64,000 nt of DNA from Pseudodesulfovibrio alkaliphilus (lineage in GTDB: Bacteria > Desulfobacterota > Desulfovibrionia > Desulfovibrionales > Desulfovibrionaceae). This document shows positions 26,842 to 35,926 of the stretch, piece by piece (within the stretch, counting starts at the first letter, position 1; every line of letters begins with the position of its first letter). The notes below the pieces were generated by a model that was not told where the DNA came from, did no database searches, and was given only the letters and a program-made list of their open reading frames with translations. Location of the stretch: NCBI RefSeq assembly GCF_009729555.1, contig NZ_WODC01000006.1:124001-188000 (forward strand), given 5' to 3'. A program made the position numbers and the translations under genes.

Positions 26842-28140
26842 CTAGACGGAGAGTGTCAGCAAAACCCAGAACACACCGCCCCCCGAGAGCAGGAATGCTA
26901 TGGAGGGCCAGACCACCTTGCGCCAGGTGCCCGCCAGATCGCAATTGAAATACTGGCAGGTGAGCACGAAGCAGATGTGGATGGGGGAGATCATGACTCC
27001 TGTGAAGCCGCAGAAGCTGGCCAGCACCAGATAGGGGATGGTCTGGTCCTGCATGCCCAGGGTGTTCAGCACGCCGAGCAGCAGGGGGAATGTGGCACCC
27101 ACGAAGGCCACGTTGATTCCCGCCACCATGCCCACCAGGAAAGGCAGGAAGGTGGCCGAGGCGATGAGCGCGGCCCCGCCGCCCGCGGCGCGTGACATCT
27201 CCTCCACCACCCCGCAGACCTGCATGATGTCCTTGAAGATGAAGACGGCCACGATGACGAAGAGCATGGACCACAGCGACTTCTTGGCCAGCACCTGCTT
27301 GAGGAAGGGCAGACCGAGCTGGGTGTTCTGGACCATGACGCAGGTTACGGCCGCAGCCAGGGCGGCCAGCACCCCCCACTCGAAGGCGATGTTCGGCGTC
27401 AGGGCGGCGATGGCGCTCTCCAGCCCTATGGCCCCGCAGATGGCGATGAGCAGCGGCAGTCCCTGGCGCAGGGCGGCCCGTTTGCCGGGGCCGGCTTGCG
27501 GGACGGCCACTGCGATGTCCCCGGCGCCGAGGACGCCGGGCCGCAGAAAGAAGAACCACCCGGTCAGGAGCATGACGGGAGTGCCCGGCCATGTCTTGGA
27601 GATCAGTTCGATGAGGGTGATGTCGGCCAGGGCCACAGTCAGGATGATGCCGGGGTACAGCGGCCAGCAAAGCTCCCAGATGTGGCGGAACCAGTAGTTG
27701 AGCACGGCCCGGTCGCTGTTTGTGATGCTCATGCTTTCGGACACGGTCTTGATCATGGGCGCGGAGAAGACCGCCCCGCCGGGCATGGGCAAAAGTCCGA
27801 TCAGGGCCGGGAAGAAAACCAGCCTCAGCCGGGGGCTGGTCAGGTAGCCCGAGAGCGCCTCCATCAACCTGGCCGACTGGCCCGAGCGTTCCATGGCGTC
27901 GGAGAGGACGAGGATCAGTCCGACGATGGCCGCGAGGAAGAGGAAGCTTTTCTGGCCCAGGGCAGCCGCGCCCGTCAGGGCGATGGGCATGGGCGCCATG
28001 CCGAAAGTCAGGCCGAGGATGATCCCGCCGGTCAGGATGGACAGTCCAAGGCCCACCTTGAGGCGCATACCTGCGAGCATGATGGCGAAGGCGAAGAGAA
28101 TCTTGAGAAAGGGCGCAAGCTTGAGAAGCAGGGATTCCAT
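26842..28140 (-). CDS. DUF401-type membrane permease
   Basis: 432 residues from ATG 28140, preceded by GGAGG. About eleven hydrophobic segments cover the whole protein. The motif LIGLLPMPGGAVFSAPMI and the later LPFLVGMVAGINVAFVG are typical of the DUF401 (TIGR00529) integral membrane family, distantly like gluconate/anion permeases. The re-entrant PMPGGA and SFCGFTGVMISPIHIC stretches would line a transport path. The substrate is unknown. The 126-residue gene lies downstream on the same strand with an 86-base gap. Confidence 0.8.
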   Translation of the reverse strand: MESLLLKLAPFLKILFAFAIMLAGMRLKVGLGLSILTGGIILGLTFGMAPMPIALTGAAALGQKSFLFLAAIVGLILVLSDAMERSGQSARLMEALSGYLTSPRLRLVFFPALIGLLPMPGGAVFSAPMIKTVSESMSITNSDRAVLNYWFRHIWELCWPLYPGIILTVALADITLIELISKTWPGTPVMLLTGWFFFLRPGVLGAGDIAVAVPQAGPGKRAALRQGLPLLIAICGAIGLESAIAALTPNIAFEWGVLAALAAAVTCVMVQNTQLGLPFLKQVLAKKSLWSMLFVIVAVFIFKDIMQVCGVVEEMSRAAGGGAALIASATFLPFLVGMVAGINVAFVGATFPLLLGVLNTLGMQDQTIPYLVLASFCGFTGVMISPIHICFVLTCQYFNCDLAGTWRKVVWPSIAFLLSGGGVFWVLLTLSV

Positions 28141-28352
28141 GTTGAGGGCCTCCGGGAGGGTTGAGCGTGTTCCCAGGCAAGGTGGTACCCCCATTCCGAA
28201 CGAAAGAAAACGGCGAATTTCGGACTGGCGTTGAGGCGTGGAGCGGGTTTTGGCAATGAGACGCCGACCCTTGCCGGAAGAAGCGGGATGGGATAGAGTC
28301 TGTTGCGCCATATTGGCGCGACCCTTTGGCGACATTCGGGAGACAAGACAGC

Positions 28353-28829
28353 ATGGCCATGACCCCCAGGCAACTTCGAGAGCACATTTTTTCCGTGATC
28401 ATCAGCAAGGTGGAGGAACAGGACGAGGCCCGGCGCACCGAGGCCCTGGCCGAGTTCATGGCCGTGACCGGCACTGCCGGCAATGCGGTCGAGACAGTGG
28501 CCGACCTGATTCCGCCCATCATGCGCGAGTTGTACGAGAAGTGGATTTCCCTGTTTGTGGACCGCCTGCTTGAAACCGTGGACGCTCGCAACATCGAGCT
28601 GCTCTGCGACGGCAGCGCGGACAACAACGCGGCCCTGGTCCTGGCCTATGTCATGTTTCTCGAATCGGCGCGCATGGAGCGGCAGATCGACGCCGATCTG
28701 CGCGAGCACGGGCTCAAGGCGTCCGGTTCTGATCTGGGCGATGTGGCGGCGAACTACATCCGGGCGCAGATGTCCCGCGTGGCGCAGGCCGCCAAAGGCG
28801 ACGACGACACGCCCAAGGGCAACGCCTGA
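28353..28829 (+). CDS. Conserved helical protein of unknown function
   Basis: 158 residues from ATG 28353, with GGGAGA upstream. It appears almost entirely helical, with no signal peptide or membrane segment. Stretches that look conserved are QLREHIFSVIISKVEEQDEARRTEALAEF, VADLIPPIMRELYEKWISLFVDRLLETV and NAALVLAYVMFLESARMERQIDADL. Proteins of this kind occur in Desulfovibrio without an assigned function. It is a monocistronic unit ended by a strong terminator. Confidence 0.65.
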   Translation: MAMTPRQLREHIFSVIISKVEEQDEARRTEALAEFMAVTGTAGNAVETVADLIPPIMRELYEKWISLFVDRLLETVDARNIELLCDGSADNNAALVLAYVMFLESARMERQIDADLREHGLKASGSDLGDVAANYIRAQMSRVAQAAKGDDDTPKGNA

Positions 28830-28855
28830 CAAGGACGCCGAGCCGTTGGCATCAC

Positions 28856-28910
28856 AATCGGCCGGAGCCGACGAGCCTGTCCCGCTCGTCGGCTCCGGCC
28901 GATTTCTTGC
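28856..28910. terminator. Strong terminator hairpin
   Basis: A perfect 20-bp inverted repeat, arms 28856-28875 and 28885-28904 with a 9-base loop, followed by TTCTT. It lies between the converging small gene and the Fe-S protein gene and may serve both. Confidence 0.8.
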
Positions 28911-28925
28911 GTGAAGGGAGATCGC

Positions 28926-29852
28926 CTACAGGGCGTCCACCCGCAGGGGTTCGCCTTTTTCCGGAGCCAGCCGCAGGGTGATGGCGCTTTTGGCGCACGC
29001 CTGTTCGCACACGCCACAGCCCATACATCTCTTTGCCCGAATGAACGCCTTGCCCTGGCGCAGCCCGACCGCCTTGAATTGGCACAACCGGACGCAGGTG
29101 CCGCAGCCAGAGCAGGCATCCTGATCCACCTCGGCCAGATAGCCCGAGGAACAGAGCATCTGCACCCCGGCCCGCTGGGCCTTCATGGCCCCGCAGCAGC
29201 AGGCGCAGCAGTTGCAGATGGCATAGAACCGGCCAAGTATGACATCCTTGAAAAAGGCGTGGGCCACGTGGCCTCGGGCATTCTCGGCCTTGAGGATGCG
29301 TACGGCCTCGTCGGCGTCGATCTGGCGCGTCTTGTCGGGATGGTGTTCGAGCATGAAAGAGCAGAAGGGTTCGCCCACCAGCAAACAGACATCAATGGGG
29401 GTGCACGGGTTTTTCATGCCCGAGCGGCAGGGACAGTCGAGAAGAACGATCTTCTCCGGGTTGGCCAGCACGATGTCCCGGGCGCGGGTGTAGGGCAGAA
29501 CCTGTTCCGAAACGCGGGTGCTCACCGGCCGGTCGAGCCTGACCAGCTTGCTCGCTTCGGCCAGGGGCATGGCCTTGCCGTGGTAGGTGTCGGCAAAGGT
29601 GGGTTTTTCCTGGGCTGGATCGCCTGTGCTGCTGCCCTTGGTGGGCAGGAAGGGGGAGTGGCGGTTGAGCAGCATCACCAGCGGAGCCAGCAGGAAACGC
29701 CACCAGGGTTTTTTGTCGCCTGCCATGCCGATGTAGTGGTAGGCGAAACGGCCGTAGACATAGCCGTGGAGCCTGTCGAAAAGCGGCATGCCCTGGCTGC
29801 GGGCCATGCGGAAGTAGTTGCGGGTGGACGGTTTGATGAAGGGGATGTGCAT
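28926..29852 (-). CDS. Cysteine-rich iron-sulfur protein with 2x[4Fe-4S] ferredoxin domain
   Basis: 308 residues from ATG 29852. A GTG at 29909 would add 19 non-conserved residues. The C-terminus (about 245-300) is a standard bacterial ferredoxin: CSGCGTCVRLCQ and CMGCGVCEQACAKS. Unusual clusters lie before it: LLDCPCRSGMKNPCTPIDVC at about 145-165 and ICNCCACCCGAMK at about 215-227. These could bind additional Fe-S or other metal centres. The N-terminal 60 residues are aromatic-rich with a hydrophobic stretch (WWRFLLAPLVMLL). An electron-transfer role is likely; the partner is unknown. Confidence 0.78.
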   Translation of the reverse strand: MHIPFIKPSTRNYFRMARSQGMPLFDRLHGYVYGRFAYHYIGMAGDKKPWWRFLLAPLVMLLNRHSPFLPTKGSSTGDPAQEKPTFADTYHGKAMPLAEASKLVRLDRPVSTRVSEQVLPYTRARDIVLANPEKIVLLDCPCRSGMKNPCTPIDVCLLVGEPFCSFMLEHHPDKTRQIDADEAVRILKAENARGHVAHAFFKDVILGRFYAICNCCACCCGAMKAQRAGVQMLCSSGYLAEVDQDACSGCGTCVRLCQFKAVGLRQGKAFIRAKRCMGCGVCEQACAKSAITLRLAPEKGEPLRVDAL

Positions 29853-29950
29853 GGTCGTCGGCCCCGGGTTTTCAGGTGATGCGGGATGATTGAAAGTGTA
29901 CCTGCGCACAGGCCAAAGTCAATGGTTCCGGTCCATTTGGCCGACACGCG

Positions 29951-29985
29951 AAAAAGGGGGAGGCCCGATGGACGGACCTCCCCCC
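29951..29985 (-). terminator. Terminator downstream of typA (minus strand)
   Basis: Arms GGGGGAGG (29956-29963) and CCTCCCCC (29977-29984). On the minus strand the stem runs into TTTTT (29955-29951). It lies beyond the palindromic repeat, so the repeat is probably carried in the typA 3-prime untranslated RNA. Confidence 0.65.
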
Positions 29986-30054
29986 GGCGGGTTGCATGGC
30001 GTGGCGGGTCGGTGTCAGCCTAGGCCTGGCTGACCGCTGCAAAAGTCACCACAT

Positions 30055-30308
30055 GGAGGCTGTTCAAAACGGGCGAGATGCTCGGCGCGAAAAAAGTACG
30101 AGGCCGAAGCTCTTGAGCCGTTGGCGAGTCTTCGAGCCTTACGGACCATGAGAGCAGAAAAGTACTCCCGGAACGCGAGGATCTGATTCGCCCCGTCCAA
30201 ATCCGCTGTCCTGCGGATTGGTGAACTTTTTGAATGAGCTTTCTGTACGCTCGAAGACTCGCCTACAGTCGCTTAACGTCCGCAGTTCTCCGTTTTTCGA
30301 CAGCCTCC
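30055..30308. repeat. Nested palindromic intergenic element (MITE-like)
   Basis: The outer ends are inverted: GGAGGCTGTTCAAAACGG from 30055 and CCGTTTTTCGACAGCCTCC at 30290-30308. Inside lies a perfect 15-bp inverted pair, GGCGAGTCTTCGAGC (30123-30137) and GCTCGAAGACTCGCC (30249-30263). A central hairpin, CCAAATCCGC (30197-30206) with GCGGATTGG (30213-30221), completes the nest. The right end touches the typA stop codon. Short open frames inside look incidental. The form suggests a non-autonomous mobile or repetitive element. Confidence 0.6.
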
Positions 30309-32149
30309 TAGGCGTCGGCCTTCTTTTTCCTGCCATCCTCGCGGTGACGGACCAGGGCCGAGAGCTGTTGCTTGCGCAGTCTGATGGACTTGGGCGTGAC
30401 CTCAACCATTTCGTCGTCCTTGATGAAATTGAGGGCGAACTCCAGGGTCATGGGCTTGACCGGGGTGAGGATGACCGCCTCGTCCTTGCCTGAGGCGCGC
30501 ATGTTGGTCAGTTTCTTTTCCTTGGCCGGGTTGACGTTGATGTCGTTGTCCCGGTTGTGCTCGCCGATGATCATGCCCTCGTAGATGGCGTCGCCGGGGA
30601 CCACGAAGATGCGTCCCCGTGGCTCCAGGTTGAACAGGCCGTAGGCCACGGCCTTGCCTGCGCGGTCGGCCACCAGGGAGCCGGTGTAGCGCGAGGGGAA
30701 GTCGCCCCGGTATTCGCCGTAGCCTTCGAGGTAGGAGTTCATCAGGCCGGTGCCCTTGGTATCGGTCAGGAATTCGTCGCGATAGCCGATGAGGGAGCGC
30801 GAGGGCACGGAGAACTCAAGGCGTACGCGGCCGGTGCCGTGGTTGACCATGTTGGTCATCCTGGCCTTGCGGGACGAGAGTTTTTCGGTGACGATGCCCA
30901 TGAACGCCTCGTCGCAGTCCACATAGAGGTGCTCGATGGGTTCGAGCCTGGTCCCGTTTTCGTGCTTGAAGATGACCTCGGGCCGACCCACGGAGAGCTC
31001 GAAGCCCTCGCGCCGCATCTGCTCCACGAGAATGGCCATCTGGAATTCTCCGCGTCCCTTGACGATGAAGGATTCGCGTGTCTCGCTTTCTTCCACCTGG
31101 ATGGCCACGTTGAGCAGGGTCTCCTTGAACAGCCTCTCCCGGATCTTTCCCGCCTGGACCAGCTTGCCCTCGGTGCCTGCCAGGGGAGAGGTGTTGATGC
31201 CGAACTTCATGGCCACGGTGGGTTCGTCCACAGTGATGCGCGGCAGGGCCTTGGGGGATTCTCGGGTGCAGATGGTGTCGCCGATGTGGACATCCTCAAT
31301 GCCCGCGATGACCACGATGTCGCCGGGTTCGCAGGTTTCGGTGGGTGTCACCTTGAGGCCGTCGTAAGTCTGGAGCTTGGTCAGCTTGAGGGGGATGGGC
31401 TTGCCGTTTTCGGGCAGGCAGACCAGGACGTCGTTGGATCGCACCTTGCCGTGGTGGACCCTGCCGATGGCAAGTCGGCCAAGGTAGTCGGAGTAGGAGA
31501 GATCGGAGACGAGCATCTGGAAGGGTTCGGCAGGATCGTGGACCGGGCCGGGCACCTTCTCGATGATCATGTCCAGCAGGATGTGCAGGTTCTCGCCCCG
31601 TTCCTCGGCGGTCTTCATGGCGATGCCGTCACGGCCAACGGCGTAGAGCAGGGGGAAGTCGAGCTGGTCTTCGCGGGCGTCGAGGTCGATGAACAGGTCG
31701 TAGATTTCATCGAGCACTTCATCCGGCCGGGCGTCCTGGCGGTCCACCTTGTTAATGACCACCATGAGGGCCAGCCGCTGCTCAAGGGCCTTCTTGAGTA
31801 CGAAGCGGGTCTGGGGCAGCGGGCCTTCCGAGGCGTCCACCAGCAATATGGCGCCGTCGGCCATGGACAGGGAACGCTCCACCTCGCCGCCGAAGTCGGC
31901 GTGGCCCGGAGTGTCGATGATATTGATTTTCACGCCCTTCCAGGTGACTGAGCAGTTCTTGGCGGCGATGGTGATGCCGCGTTCCCGCTCAAGGTCCATG
32001 GAGTCCATGATGCGTTCATCCACGCTCTGGCCTTCCCGAAACAGGCCCGATTGCTTGAACATGGCGTCGACCAGGGTGGTCTTGCCATGATCGACGTGGG
32101 CGATGATGGCGATATTGCGAACTTTTTGGTTGTTGATCCTGCTGCTCAT
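30308..32149 (-). CDS. typA: Ribosome-associated translational GTPase TypA/BipA
   Basis: 613 residues from ATG 32149, preceded by GGAG. EF-G-like GTPase: P-loop AHVDHGKTT, ERERGITI switch, DTPGHADFGGEVER and NKVD. Domains II and III/V follow, and the BipA-specific C-terminal domain is present (SRSLIGYRDEFLTDTKGTGLMNS; VNPAKEKKLTNMRASGKDEAV). BipA binds the 70S ribosome and aids 50S assembly and stress adaptation. It has its own sigma-70-like promoter and the palindromic repeat abuts its stop codon. Confidence 0.96.
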   Translation of the reverse strand: MSSRINNQKVRNIAIIAHVDHGKTTLVDAMFKQSGLFREGQSVDERIMDSMDLERERGITIAAKNCSVTWKGVKINIIDTPGHADFGGEVERSLSMADGAILLVDASEGPLPQTRFVLKKALEQRLALMVVINKVDRQDARPDEVLDEIYDLFIDLDAREDQLDFPLLYAVGRDGIAMKTAEERGENLHILLDMIIEKVPGPVHDPAEPFQMLVSDLSYSDYLGRLAIGRVHHGKVRSNDVLVCLPENGKPIPLKLTKLQTYDGLKVTPTETCEPGDIVVIAGIEDVHIGDTICTRESPKALPRITVDEPTVAMKFGINTSPLAGTEGKLVQAGKIRERLFKETLLNVAIQVEESETRESFIVKGRGEFQMAILVEQMRREGFELSVGRPEVIFKHENGTRLEPIEHLYVDCDEAFMGIVTEKLSSRKARMTNMVNHGTGRVRLEFSVPSRSLIGYRDEFLTDTKGTGLMNSYLEGYGEYRGDFPSRYTGSLVADRAGKAVAYGLFNLEPRGRIFVVPGDAIYEGMIIGEHNRDNDINVNPAKEKKLTNMRASGKDEAVILTPVKPMTLEFALNFIKDDEMVEVTPKSIRLRKQQLSALVRHREDGRKKKADA

Positions 32150-32169
32150 GGGGGCTCCGGCATAGGTAT

Positions 32170-32197
32170 ATAGTAATGGGCGCATACGCGCAGGCAA
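32170..32197 (-). promoter_or_regulatory. Sigma-70-like promoter of typA
   Basis: On the minus strand: TTGCCT (32197-32192), 16-base spacer, TACTAT (32175-32170). The predicted start near 32162 leaves a very short leader before the ATG at 32149. Confidence 0.45.
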
Positions 32198-32324
32198 GCG
32201 GTTAGCCGAAAGCGTGGTGGCTGGCAAGCGGAGAATGTGTGTCGTGCAAGAATTTCGTTTGAATTCGGTCTGAAATCGGATAGCGTGGGCGCGACTCAGA
32301 ATCCGCCATTATCTGGAGAATCGC

Positions 32325-33554
32325 ATGGCCCAAGGAACTCCCTCAACGGGCAAGGTCGTCACAACCTCCCTCATCGTCACCGGCAACATGCTCGGCGCAG
32401 GCATCCTGGCCCTGCCCATCGACCTCGGCCCGGCCGGACTGCTGCCCGCTGCGCTCGGTCTGCTCGGAATCTGGGCGCTCATGACCTGCAACGCGTTGAT
32501 CATCGCCCGCCAGCCCTTCCTGGCACAGAACAGGGACGCGGACCTCCCCACCTTCTTCGAAGTGGTCCTCGGCCCGGTGGGCAAGTGGGTCAGCGTGGCT
32601 GCCAACCTGGTCATCTTCTACGGCCTGCTCACCGCGTACCTCGCCGGGGCCGCCTCGGTGCTGGTGGGGTCGCTGGGGCTTGATGTGCCCGGATGGGCCG
32701 CCCTGGTCGGCTATTTCTGCGTCGCCACGCTCTTCGCCTCCTTTGGCGACGCGGTGCTGCGCAAGGGGGCCACCGTGTTCATGACCATCATGTGGCTGCT
32801 CTTTGCCGCCATGGTGGTCATGGTCCTGCCGCACTTCGAGGGCCATGGCGTCCGCGGGATCGATCTGGTTTTCTTCACCTCGGCCCTGCCCATCCTGGTG
32901 GTGGCCTTCAATTTCCACAACGTCATTCCCACCGTGTGCCGGGTGCTTGGTCACGACCGAAAGTCCATCACCCGCGCCATCTGGCTCGGCTCCGGCCTTG
33001 GCATGGTCATGACCTTCATCTGGACCCTGGCCGTGCTCATGACCCTGCCCATGGAGTCCGCCAATTCCGTGGATATCGTCTCGGCCTTCAGCCACAACGA
33101 GCCGGCCACAGTCCCTCTTGGCCGTCTCATCGCCACCAGGGCCTTCGTCGACGTGTCCGTGGCCTTTGCCGTGGTGGCCATGACCACGGCCTACATGGCC
33201 ACCGGGGTGGCCATGCTGAGTTTCCTGCGCGACGTGGCCGGGCGGCTGGGGAAAAACCGGCTGGCGGTATGGCTCGTCGCCTTTGTCCCGCCCCTGGCCG
33301 TGGGTGCCTTGTACCCGGACATCTTCATAGACGCTTTGAACGTGGTCGGCGGACTGGGCGTGGGCAGCCTGTTCGGCATCCTGCCTGGATTGCTGCTCAT
33401 CCGTCAGGGGGAGCCCGGCTCGCGCAAACGGCTGGCCGGATGGGTCATTGTCTGCGTCTTCTCCCTGGTCCTGCTTGTGGAGCTGGCCCAGATGACCGGC
33501 CTTGTCCATATCACGCCCGACATCGAATACTGGAACGCCCGACAAGGGCAATAG
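32325..33554 (+). CDS. Aromatic/hydroxy amino acid permease (HAAAP family)
   Basis: 409 residues with about eleven membrane helices. The start TSLIVTGNMLGAGILALPIDLGPAG is the helix-1 signature of the Mtr/TyrP/SdaC group, and ALPILVVAFNFHNVIPTVCRVLG with the following KSITRAIWLGS is the conserved central motif. These are proton or sodium symporters for tryptophan, tyrosine or serine. The substrate here is open. The gene ends 7 bases before aspA, so the two are almost certainly one transcript, which would also allow an acidic amino acid or related substrate. Confidence 0.85.
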   Translation: MAQGTPSTGKVVTTSLIVTGNMLGAGILALPIDLGPAGLLPAALGLLGIWALMTCNALIIARQPFLAQNRDADLPTFFEVVLGPVGKWVSVAANLVIFYGLLTAYLAGAASVLVGSLGLDVPGWAALVGYFCVATLFASFGDAVLRKGATVFMTIMWLLFAAMVVMVLPHFEGHGVRGIDLVFFTSALPILVVAFNFHNVIPTVCRVLGHDRKSITRAIWLGSGLGMVMTFIWTLAVLMTLPMESANSVDIVSAFSHNEPATVPLGRLIATRAFVDVSVAFAVVAMTTAYMATGVAMLSFLRDVAGRLGKNRLAVWLVAFVPPLAVGALYPDIFIDALNVVGGLGVGSLFGILPGLLLIRQGEPGSRKRLAGWVIVCVFSLVLLVELAQMTGLVHITPDIEYWNARQGQ

Positions 33555-33561
33555 GAGAATC

Positions 33562-34971
33562 ATGAGCGAGTACAGAACCGAGCGCGACAGCTTGGGCGAA
33601 ATGCGTGTTCCGGCCGAGGCATACTACGGCATCCAGACCCTGCGGGCCATGGAGAACTTTCATATCACGGGCATCACCATGGCCCACTATCCCCGGTTCA
33701 TTACCGCCCTGGCCCATGTCAAGCATGCCGCAGCCAGGGCCAACGCCTCTCTGGGACTCCTTGACGAGTCCAAGGCCAGGGCCATTGCCAGGGCGTGCGA
33801 GGAGGTTGCCTCGGGTCTGCTGCGAGACCAGTTCGTGGTGGACGTTTTGCAAGGCGGAGCAGGGACTTCGGCCAACATGAACGCCAACGAGGTCATCTGC
33901 AACCGCGCCTTGGAGATGATGGGCCACCAGCGAGGCCAGTATGAATTTCTCCACCCCCTCAACGATGTGAACATGTCCCAATCCACCAACGACGTGTATC
34001 CCTCGGCGCTGAACATCGCCCTCATCCTCGATCTGCGCGAGCTGATCGACGCCATGGAGCATCTGCGCAAAGCCTTCTGGCGCAAGGGACAGGAGTTTGC
34101 GGACGTGATCAAGATGGGCCGTACGCAGTTGCAGGACGCGGTGCCCATGACCCTGGGGCAGGAGTTCTCGGCCTGGGCGGTGACCATAGGCGAGGACGTG
34201 CAGCGCGTGGACGAGGCCGAGGACCTGATTTTCGAGATCAACATGGGGGCCACGGCCATAGGCACCGGCCTCAACTCCCACCCGGACTACACGCGCACCG
34301 TGACCGAGAAGCTGGTGGAGATCACTACGCTGAAGCTCGTCTCCTCGCCGGATCTGGTGGAGGCCACCCAGGATACCGGGGCCTATGTCCAGCTCTCGGG
34401 CGTGCTCAAGCGGGTGGCGGTCAAGCTCTCCAAGATATGCAACGACCTGCGTCTGCTTTCCAGCGGTCCCCGGTGCGGACTCAACGAGATCAACCTGCCG
34501 CCCATGCAGCCCGGATCGTCCATCATGCCGGGCAAGGTCAACCCGGTCATCCCCGAAGTGGTCAACCAGGTGGCCTTTGCGGTTATCGGCCTTGATGTGA
34601 CCGTGTCCATGGCCAGCGAGGCCGGGCAGCTGGAACTCAACGTCATGGAGCCGGTCATCGCCCTGTCGCTCTTCCAGACCATCAACATGCTCCGGCGCGC
34701 CTGCCTGACCCTGGCCGACAAGTGCGTCTCGGGCATCACGGCAAATCGCGAGCGGTGCCGCGAACTGGTGGAGAATTCCATAGGTCTGGTCACGGCCCTC
34801 AATCCCCATATCGGCTACGAGAAATCGGCCGAGATCGCCAAGGAGGCGCTGCGAACCGGCGGTTCGGTCTACGACATCGTGCTGGAGAAGGGGTACCTGA
34901 GCCGCGAAGAGCTTGAGGACATCCTCAAGCCCGAGAACATGGTCAGGCCGCGTTATGTTCTCGGGCGGTAG
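33562..34971 (+). CDS. aspA: Aspartate ammonia-lyase
   Basis: 469 residues from ATG 33562, with TAGGAGA upstream. It belongs to the fumarase/aspartase superfamily: QGGAGTSANMNANEVI, VNMSQSTNDVYPSA, MGRTQLQDAVPMTLGQE and the catalytic-loop signature GSSIMPGKVNPVIPE. Aspartase converts aspartate to fumarate and ammonia. Fumarase class II is the main alternative, but the length and KMGRTQLQDAVPM favour aspartase. Together with the upstream permease it could feed an imported amino acid to fumarate. Confidence 0.92.
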   Translation: MSEYRTERDSLGEMRVPAEAYYGIQTLRAMENFHITGITMAHYPRFITALAHVKHAAARANASLGLLDESKARAIARACEEVASGLLRDQFVVDVLQGGAGTSANMNANEVICNRALEMMGHQRGQYEFLHPLNDVNMSQSTNDVYPSALNIALILDLRELIDAMEHLRKAFWRKGQEFADVIKMGRTQLQDAVPMTLGQEFSAWAVTIGEDVQRVDEAEDLIFEINMGATAIGTGLNSHPDYTRTVTEKLVEITTLKLVSSPDLVEATQDTGAYVQLSGVLKRVAVKLSKICNDLRLLSSGPRCGLNEINLPPMQPGSSIMPGKVNPVIPEVVNQVAFAVIGLDVTVSMASEAGQLELNVMEPVIALSLFQTINMLRRACLTLADKCVSGITANRERCRELVENSIGLVTALNPHIGYEKSAEIAKEALRTGGSVYDIVLEKGYLSREELEDILKPENMVRPRYVLGR

Positions 34972-35136
34972 CTGCGCTGGCTGTCTGCTTGGCGAGAGGC
35001 GTCCCTCTTGCCTTTGGCCCGGATTTGCGCTATCTTTCTAGACATTATCCAGAGTGTACCGGATGCCCGTCGGGGCCGGAGGGGCGGTGCGAGCCTGACC
35101 GCGCCTCATTCCTGCTTCCATGGACAAGGAGGGAGC

Positions 35137-35898
35137 ATGCGTCGGATCATTGCACTGACTTTGGGCCTGGGCCTGTTGACGGTGGCCGGGTGCGCCTCGT
35201 TGAGTCCGTTTCCCAAGAGCATCCATTCCACGCCGCCGAGCCAGCGTGATGCGCCGGTCGTCCAGCCGACCACAGACCCCAAGACCAGGCCCTATACGGT
35301 GATGGGGCGCACCTACTACCCGCTCATTTCGGCCCACGGCTACGACGAAGTGGGCCATGCTTCCTGGTATGGCAAGGACTTTCACGGCAAACCCACGGCC
35401 AACGGCCAGATCTACGACATGTACGGCATCTCGGCGGCGCACAAGCTGTTGCCTCTGGGTACCCGCGTCCGTGTGACCAATCTCGAAAACGGCAGAACAC
35501 TGACCCTGGTGATCAATGACCGTGGTCCGTTTGTGGACGGGCGGATCATTGATTTGTCCTATGGGGCGGCGCGGCATTTGGGCACGGTGGAGCGCGGGGT
35601 GGTCAGGGTGCGCGTGGAGGCCGTAGACACCGTGGCGCCCTCGGCCACGCGGCTTGCGGGCGCTGCCGTCAAGCATTATCATGTCCGGGTCGGGGCCTTT
35701 GCCGTCCGGGCCAATGCCGATCGTGTTCATCGGCAGCTGGTGGAGAGCGGTTATCCCGAGGCGCGGGTGAGCATGGAGGATCGTAACGGAACCGTGCTGC
35801 ACGTCGTCCAGGCAGGCAGTTTCGACAGTCGCGACAAGGCCGAGCAGGTGCTGGAGCGGCTCAAGCGCTCCTTTCCCACGAGTTATATCGTCAGCTGA
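35137..35898 (+). CDS. rlpA: RlpA-type septal lytic transglycosylase lipoprotein
   Basis: 253 residues from ATG 35137, preceded by AAGGAGGG. The signal peptide ends in a lipobox (LTVAGC), so the protein should be a lipoprotein. The double-psi beta-barrel domain (about 75-165) has the conserved HASWYGKDFHGKPTANGQIYD and VINDRGPFVDGRIIDLSYGAA. The last 75 residues form a SPOR domain (YHVRVGAFAVRANADRVHRQL; VQAGSFDSRDKAEQVLERL), which targets denuded septal glycan. RlpA cleaves peptidoglycan strands lacking stem peptides and helps daughter-cell separation. A strong terminator follows. Confidence 0.93.
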   Translation: MRRIIALTLGLGLLTVAGCASLSPFPKSIHSTPPSQRDAPVVQPTTDPKTRPYTVMGRTYYPLISAHGYDEVGHASWYGKDFHGKPTANGQIYDMYGISAAHKLLPLGTRVRVTNLENGRTLTLVINDRGPFVDGRIIDLSYGAARHLGTVERGVVRVRVEAVDTVAPSATRLAGAAVKHYHVRVGAFAVRANADRVHRQLVESGYPEARVSMEDRNGTVLHVVQAGSFDSRDKAEQVLERLKRSFPTSYIVS

Positions 35899-35926
35899 CT
35901 CAGGACTCTGATGGCTGCATGAGAAG

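Noticed and set aside
26756-28627. Upstream extension of the 126-residue minus-strand gene to a 750-residue protein
   Set aside because: The extra part overlaps the DUF401 permease in another frame and another gene on the plus strand. A good ribosome site lies before ATG 26755.
30015-30405. Short open frames (61 and 88 codons) in the region after typA
   Set aside because: They lie in the nested palindromic element or overlap typA, have no ribosome site, and run through the inverted repeats.
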